The notes under the pieces: generated by a model
Databases searched by the model: none
Seen by the model: the letters and a program-made list of their open reading frames with translations, nothing else
What the model was told of the DNA's origin: nothing
DNA from: Xanthobacteraceae bacterium
GTDB taxonomy: Bacteria; Pseudomonadota; Alphaproteobacteria; Rhizobiales; Xanthobacteraceae
Direction of reading: 5' to 3'
Length of the DNA stretch: 9,714 nucleotides
Assembly: GCA_030043175.1 (NCBI GenBank)
Contig: JASHYD010001429.1
Span: 1 to 9,714 of the forward strand
Translations under genes and position numbers: made by a program
Shown here: positions 6,295 through 9,714 of the stretch, piece after piece
How the letters are laid out: the number at the start of each line of letters is the position of its first letter
Position numbering within the stretch: position 1 is the first letter of the stretch

Positions 6295-6607
6295 CCAAGA
6301 CCATTCTGGGCGTCAACTTGTGGAGCGGTCCACCAGAGCTTGTCGGGGCTAATTCGGTGCTATTCTGTCCCGATATCTTTCCCGGCGCCCTCGCGTCGTT
6401 ACCGTTCCGGTTCCCCCTCGTCCCGAACGAGGTGCTCCCCCTCCGTCCTGGCACATTTTATGGATTGTCCAGCCCATGGTTTGGGGCTTGACCATTCTTT
6501 TCCTTAATTTAGCAATGATTTGCCGTTCAAGGTCGTGCTAGCCGCCAAACGTTCTTACGCTCTCTACTTTTGCGCCTTTACGTGAGAAGATCGCAAGCGA
6601 GGAATAA
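6295..6607. other. Intergenic gap before the RpiR-type gene; no gene recognised
   Basis: No protein family is recognisable on either strand. A 66-codon open frame (6291-6491, +) has no family features, no good ribosome site and odd composition. Two small hairpins lie in a pyrimidine-rich tract: ACCG-ttc-CGGT (6401-6411) and CCTCGT-cccga-ACGAGG (6416-6432). Nearer the gene, TTGACC at 6488-6493 could be a -35 element, but the matching -10 (AGCAAT, 17 bp on) is poor. The tract 6497-6525 is AT-rich as a promoter region would be. Confidence 0.4.
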
Positions 6608-7450
6608 GTGAATGCTATCCTGTCCCGAATCCGGGAATTGCAGTCTGATCTTCCTCCGAAGGCCAAGCAGATCGCCGCGCTGATCATTGCCCAACCTGAG
6701 ACCGTCGTTCACATGTCGATCACGGATTTTTCCGAGGCGTGCGGCGTTAGCGAAGGCACGACGGTTTCGTTTTGCCACCGGGTCGGCGCGGGCGGGTTTC
6801 AGGAGCTGAAGATCCTGCTGGCCCAGGACCTGATCGAGCCTGTTCGTTTCATTCAGGAGGACCTTCATCGCGGCGACGATCCGGCGACCGTCACCGACCA
6901 CATCTTCGCCGCTCACGCCGCGTCGCTACACGAGACACGCCGCCTCCTGTCCACGGAAGCCCTGGCTGAGGCGGTCGGATTGGTAAGGGCGGCGCAAAGG
7001 ATCGAGATCTATGGTATCGGAAGTGCGGCACCGATCGCGCAGGACCTTTCATACCGCTTGCTGCAGTTGGGCCTCGTCGCCAATGCCATTGTCGATTCCC
7101 ACGTCCAGGCCGTCAGCGCAGGGATGACCGGCCCGAAGGTCACGACAATCACGGTGTCTCATTCCGGGAGCACCGTTGAGACGGTGCTTGCTACACAGCT
7201 GGCCCGGAAAGCCGGCGCCCGCACGATCGGCATAACGCGGCTCGGCAAGTCGCCGCTCGCTGCCCATTGTGAGGTCATGCTCCATACCGTCGCCAACGAG
7301 ACCCGCTACCGGCCGGAGGCGATGAGCAGCCGCGTGGCGCAGCTCGCTATTATTGACACATTGGTCAGCTGCTGCGCCTTGACCGATACCGAGCGCTCCG
7401 TTGACCGGCTTCAGCGCACGGCACGCATTCTTTCGCAGAAGCGATATTGA
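6608..7450 (+). CDS. MurR/RpiR-family transcriptional regulator (HTH + SIS)
   Basis: A 280-residue regulator of standard family length. Residues 1-75 form the RpiR-type helix-turn-helix (MSITDFSEACGVSEGTTVSFCHRVG, 36-60, then GFQELKILLAQDL). Residues about 115-255 form a SIS sugar-phosphate-binding domain with IYGIGSA (134-140), SHSGSTVET (184-192) and the closing EAMSSRVAQLAIID (237-250). Such proteins sense phosphosugars or related metabolites and usually repress neighbouring catabolic genes. The start is GTG 6608 with GAGGA at 6599-6603, four bases upstream. It has no sugar-metabolism neighbour here: pseudogenes lie to the left and a convergent phosphoesterase to the right. It acts either on itself, on a distant target, or on genes lost during decay of the region. 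Family assignment is firm; ligand and targets are unknown. Confidence 0.92.
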   Translation: MNAILSRIRELQSDLPPKAKQIAALIIAQPETVVHMSITDFSEACGVSEGTTVSFCHRVGAGGFQELKILLAQDLIEPVRFIQEDLHRGDDPATVTDHIFAAHAASLHETRRLLSTEALAEAVGLVRAAQRIEIYGIGSAAPIAQDLSYRLLQLGLVANAIVDSHVQAVSAGMTGPKVTTITVSHSGSTVETVLATQLARKAGARTIGITRLGKSPLAAHCEVMLHTVANETRYRPEAMSSRVAQLAIIDTLVSCCALTDTERSVDRLQRTARILSQKRY

Positions 7451-7465
7451 TCGCTAAAGGCCAAG

Positions 7466-7498
7466 CCCCGCTGCAGGAGCCTCGGACTTGCAGCGGGG
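7466..7498. terminator. Hairpin between convergent genes, probably bidirectional terminator
   Basis: CCCCGCTGCA (7466-7475) and TGCAGCGGGG (7489-7498) form a perfect 10-bp stem with a 13-nt loop, 15 nt after the stop of the RpiR-type gene. The downstream T-tract on the plus strand is interrupted (TCTTCGTT, then TTTT at 7510-7513). The phosphoesterase gene ends 52 bp away from the other side, so one stem may serve both. Confidence 0.8.
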
Positions 7499-7550
7499 TC
7501 TTCGTTGGCTTTTCAGTCGATCGCGACGATTTCAGCCGTCCTGATTACCC

Positions 7551-9377
7551 TCACTTTGTCACGACGGTGCCTCTGAGAGGATCGAGGATGAACGGGCGGA
7601 CATCTGGGCTATGGGCGAAGTCGAACATACCTTCTAGCGAGCCCGCATACCGGTCAAAGGACTCCGTACCGGGTTTCGGATGGCTTGCGTCGTCGATGCG
7701 GCCGAGATTCCAGTTGTCCTCGATGAACCGGAGGATCGACGCCTGCTCGGTCACAGTGTGATCGACGTAGTTATGTTTCGCCCAGGGCGAAATGACCAGG
7801 ACCGGCATCCGCAGACCGAGGCGGCAGCGTGCGTAAGCATCGCCAGGCGAGGCTTTACCATTGCCGCAATGGAAGTCGACCGGGGTATTCGATGGGTCGT
7901 CCACGGGCGGCGCCAGATGATCATACCAACCTCCGAAATCATCATAAGTGAGGATGATCGCGGTGCTTTCCCATTCCGGCTGCTTCATGATCTCGTTGAT
8001 GAGTTGAACATCACCGGCCTGCTCGGTCAACGGATCAGAAATCCCCGGATGCCCCACTTTGTACCACGCTGGCTTCACGAAGCTGACAGCAGGGAAATTT
8101 CCGGCTTTCAGGGCGGCAAGAAAATCCAATTCGTCGTACTGATGATTGGCCTGATCGGTGCTGCCAATGGCCGCTGCCGAACTGGGAGGCAGATGGTGCG
8201 GGTTGCGGGTGCTTGCATAGTATTGGAAGGGCAAGCTGGCGTCTTCGATGCCGTCGGTCACCGGTGTGTGAATGTCTACCGTGAAATTAATCGTCGGATT
8301 GGGCAGAGAGTAAGTGGTGCCGTCAATCGTATACTCGTGCATGTTATGGGCTGCCGCACAGACCGCCGGAGTTTTCGTCGAGCCATCGGGATTTAGAACG
8401 GCGGGCTGGGTCGGTTTAAAGCCACCGGCGAACCAACCCCAGGTGACGCCCCTGGCATTGAGCAGATCGCCGACGTTCCTCCCGGTCATTTCCGCTGAAT
8501 AACCGCCAGGATTAAACGAAGTGACGCCCTGCTGCGTGCCAAGGTAATTGCTGCAGTCATCGAGATAAGCATCAAAAACGTCCGTGTTTGTGACGGATCC
8601 GTCGGCTGGATTTACGTAGTAGCCCAGATCGGTGCGGTTGCGGGGGGCGTCGCCGTGGAGGACGGCGCCCCAGTCATTGCCAGCGACCAAACTGTAATGG
8701 CCCGACATGCTCCCACCCATGGTCGTGTTGAAGAACGCGTCGCTCATGGCGTAGTGCTGAGCATAGTTCCACAACGCAGTGACGGTGTTGCCATCGTAAT
8801 ACCCCATCACCATCGAACCGTCAGGCAGGCACCCCTCGGCATTCAAGACTCCAAGGGGAAATTGATCCATGCGCCCGCCATCGGTGGCAAGCTGCTGTGG
8901 GGTATAGTCCCACATTTGACTTGGGCCCTCGTAAGAAGAAGGGAAGTTCCAGCCATTGGTGCAGGCGGCGGGAGTTTCTGCAGGCGACAAACGTATCGGG
9001 TTGGCCTGGGCTCCGGTCTGGGTCCTATTGGGGTTGTGATAGAACAGATCTGGATTCGCAAGATAGCCATTGACCTTCGGCGTGTCCGGGCGGGCATGGA
9101 ACTCCGGGGCGGGAACGCCAATCCAGCTCTGTTCGCCGGGTATGTTTGCGGCCTTCGGATATGTCCCAAAATAGTTATCGAAGGTATGGTTTTCGTTGAA
9201 GATCACCACAAGGTGCTTGATTGGGGTCTGCGTCGGTGCTTCACCGGCATGGCTAACGCAGGACCACAGCGCCAGTGATGCGGCGGACGCCCGGAGAAGT
9301 GCGCGGATGTTCCGATAAATCGGCTGGCGCAACGCATGTTGATGGCCCCCGTTGCAAGGGTCTCGTCTGGTCATCAT
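7551..9377 (-). CDS. Secreted phosphoesterase (acid phosphatase / phospholipase C family, PF04185-like)
   Basis: This 608-residue enzyme belongs to the alkaline-phosphatase-fold phosphoesterases that include AcpA-type acid phosphatases and non-haemolytic phospholipases C. Visible family motifs are HLVVIFNENHTFDNYFGTYP near residues 55-74 (Glu-Asn metal ligands), GGSMSGHYSLVAGNDW (221-236), GHPGISDPLTEQ (442-453), LTYDDFGGWYDHLAPP (476-491; Asp-Asp metal ligands) and LGLRMPVLVISPWAK (520-534). The N-terminus has a long basic n-region, a hydrophobic core around 30-41 and a possible signal-peptidase site after SHA (residue 44), so export to the periplasm or outside is likely. I chose ATG 9377 because AGAGGAA lies 8 nt upstream; extending to 9458 adds 27 residues without a ribosome site and puts sequence before the signal peptide. 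It lies convergent with the RpiR-type gene. The substrate (phosphomonoester or phospholipid) is undecided. Confidence 0.9.
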   Translation of the reverse strand: MMTRRDPCNGGHQHALRQPIYRNIRALLRASAASLALWSCVSHAGEAPTQTPIKHLVVIFNENHTFDNYFGTYPKAANIPGEQSWIGVPAPEFHARPDTPKVNGYLANPDLFYHNPNRTQTGAQANPIRLSPAETPAACTNGWNFPSSYEGPSQMWDYTPQQLATDGGRMDQFPLGVLNAEGCLPDGSMVMGYYDGNTVTALWNYAQHYAMSDAFFNTTMGGSMSGHYSLVAGNDWGAVLHGDAPRNRTDLGYYVNPADGSVTNTDVFDAYLDDCSNYLGTQQGVTSFNPGGYSAEMTGRNVGDLLNARGVTWGWFAGGFKPTQPAVLNPDGSTKTPAVCAAAHNMHEYTIDGTTYSLPNPTINFTVDIHTPVTDGIEDASLPFQYYASTRNPHHLPPSSAAAIGSTDQANHQYDELDFLAALKAGNFPAVSFVKPAWYKVGHPGISDPLTEQAGDVQLINEIMKQPEWESTAIILTYDDFGGWYDHLAPPVDDPSNTPVDFHCGNGKASPGDAYARCRLGLRMPVLVISPWAKHNYVDHTVTEQASILRFIEDNWNLGRIDDASHPKPGTESFDRYAGSLEGMFDFAHSPDVRPFILDPLRGTVVTK

Positions 9378-9403
9378 GAAGTCGTTCCTCTGAAAGCAAG
9401 TGT

Positions 9404-9447
9404 TATCGATATTCGTGCGGTTAGCTGACAGAGGAAATGTATCGATA
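9404..9447. repeat. Pair of TATCGATA palindromes upstream of the phosphoesterase
   Basis: TATCGATA occurs exactly at 9404-9411 and 9440-9447, start to start 36 bp. The second copy is extended to GTATCGATAC. Both lie in the leader or promoter region of the leftward phosphoesterase, 27 and 63 bp before its ATG. The spacing would place them on nearly the same helix face, as paired operators would be. No known regulator is assigned. Confidence 0.45.
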
Positions 9448-9456
9448 CTGATTAAC

Positions 9457-9497
9457 ATGAGTATGAAAATTTCATTTTATTGCACTCATTTCATGAG
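9457..9497. promoter_or_regulatory. AT-rich nested inverted repeats, possible control region of the phosphoesterase
   Basis: ATGAGT (9457-9462) pairs with ACTCAT (9484-9489), enclosing ATGAAAATTTCAT (9463-9475), itself a dyad. ACTCAT also belongs to a second dyad, CTCAT-ttc-ATGAG (9485-9497). The tract is much richer in A and T than its surroundings and lies 80-120 bp before the phosphoesterase start, where a promoter is expected. I cannot name -35/-10 boxes with confidence. Confidence 0.4.
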
Positions 9498-9650
9498 ATT
9501 TCTTTCGTTAGGCGGTCAACTCCGCCGTGCTGGCAGCAACGACGTGGTACCGAAAACAACGACAACCGGTGCATTCAGATTTGAGGTGAAGACGCGACGC
9601 ATTCCACGACGCCGAAAGTGGCTTTCTTAAAATCCCAACGTCAATTGCGG

Positions 9651-9714
9651 TCATTGCTGCGGAAGCTTCTGCGCCGATTGAAGCAGCTGGCGCAGCTCGG
9701 TGAAATGCGCTTCG
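9651..9714 (-). CDS. Possible 3' end of a leftward gene cut by the window edge
   Basis: From the right edge, the minus strand reads EAHFTELRQLLQSAQKLPQQ and a TGA (9653-9651). The 20 residues look like an amphipathic C-terminal helix with normal GC-rich codon use, whereas the DNA to the left, up to the phosphoesterase, has no such frame. The piece is too short for family assignment and could be chance. Confidence 0.3.
   Translation of the reverse strand, partial: EAHFTELRQLLQSAQKLPQQ

Noticed and set aside
9246..9266. Lipoprotein signal (LWSC) in the phosphoesterase leader
   Set aside because: Trp at the -2 position is not accepted in a normal lipobox, and a signal-peptidase I site after SHA fits better.
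9378..9458. N-terminal extension of the phosphoesterase to 9458
   Set aside because: The extra 27 residues precede a signal peptide, lack a ribosome site and overlap the TATCGATA repeats; ATG 9377 has a good Shine-Dalgarno.
1..9714. CRISPR array, complete insertion sequence, rRNA or complete tRNA
   Set aside because: No regularly spaced repeat array, no transposase with terminal repeats and no full-length stable RNA gene could be found; only the partial tRNA-Gln is present.

Overview
The window looks like accessory DNA of a GC-rich alphaproteobacterium, most likely Bradyrhizobium or a close relative. The basis is codon use, the tail of the decayed integrase (alternating TEFQNE/TEFRND blocks), and remnants of the TPR cyclase and ligase families that are common in rhizobia. 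No species call is possible from sequence alone.

Layout. (1) 1-870 is a decayed island edge. It holds the 3' half of a tRNA-Gln(TTG) at 74-122 (an attachment-site footprint) and, reading towards it, a broken tyrosine-recombinase gene. (2) 869-4877 is the intact and most interesting part, a divergent regulatory unit. Leftward, a TetR repressor gene is followed after 9 nt by a 701-residue protein that joins an alpha/beta hydrolase to a MurG/UGT-like glycosyltransferase. Rightward is a 354-residue SAM-dependent methyltransferase with an N-terminal winged helix. The gap between them carries three related 18-bp operators. One sits inside the -35/-10 spacer of the tetR promoter; two lie head to tail over the presumed start of the methyltransferase transcript. 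(3) 4878-6300 is a gene graveyard: a frameshifted scrap of an ATP-dependent DNA ligase (+) and a long degraded TPR protein of the adenylate-cyclase-associated type (-), ending 18 nt apart. (4) 6608-7450 is an RpiR/MurR-type regulator with no sugar genes beside it. (5) 7466-7498 is a strong hairpin between convergent genes, probably a two-way terminator. (6) 7551-9377 (-) is a secreted PF04185-type phosphoesterase (acid phosphatase/phospholipase C family) with a repeat-rich upstream region. (7) The last 64 bases may hold the 3' end of another leftward gene.

How the genes may work together. The shared operators imply that one ligand-responsive TetR protein controls its own operon and the methyltransferase. 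With a hydrolase, a glycosyltransferase and a methyltransferase under one switch, the plausible reading is a small-molecule tailoring or detoxification module. The substrate cannot be read from the sequence. The RpiR regulator and the phosphoesterase show no visible link to that module.
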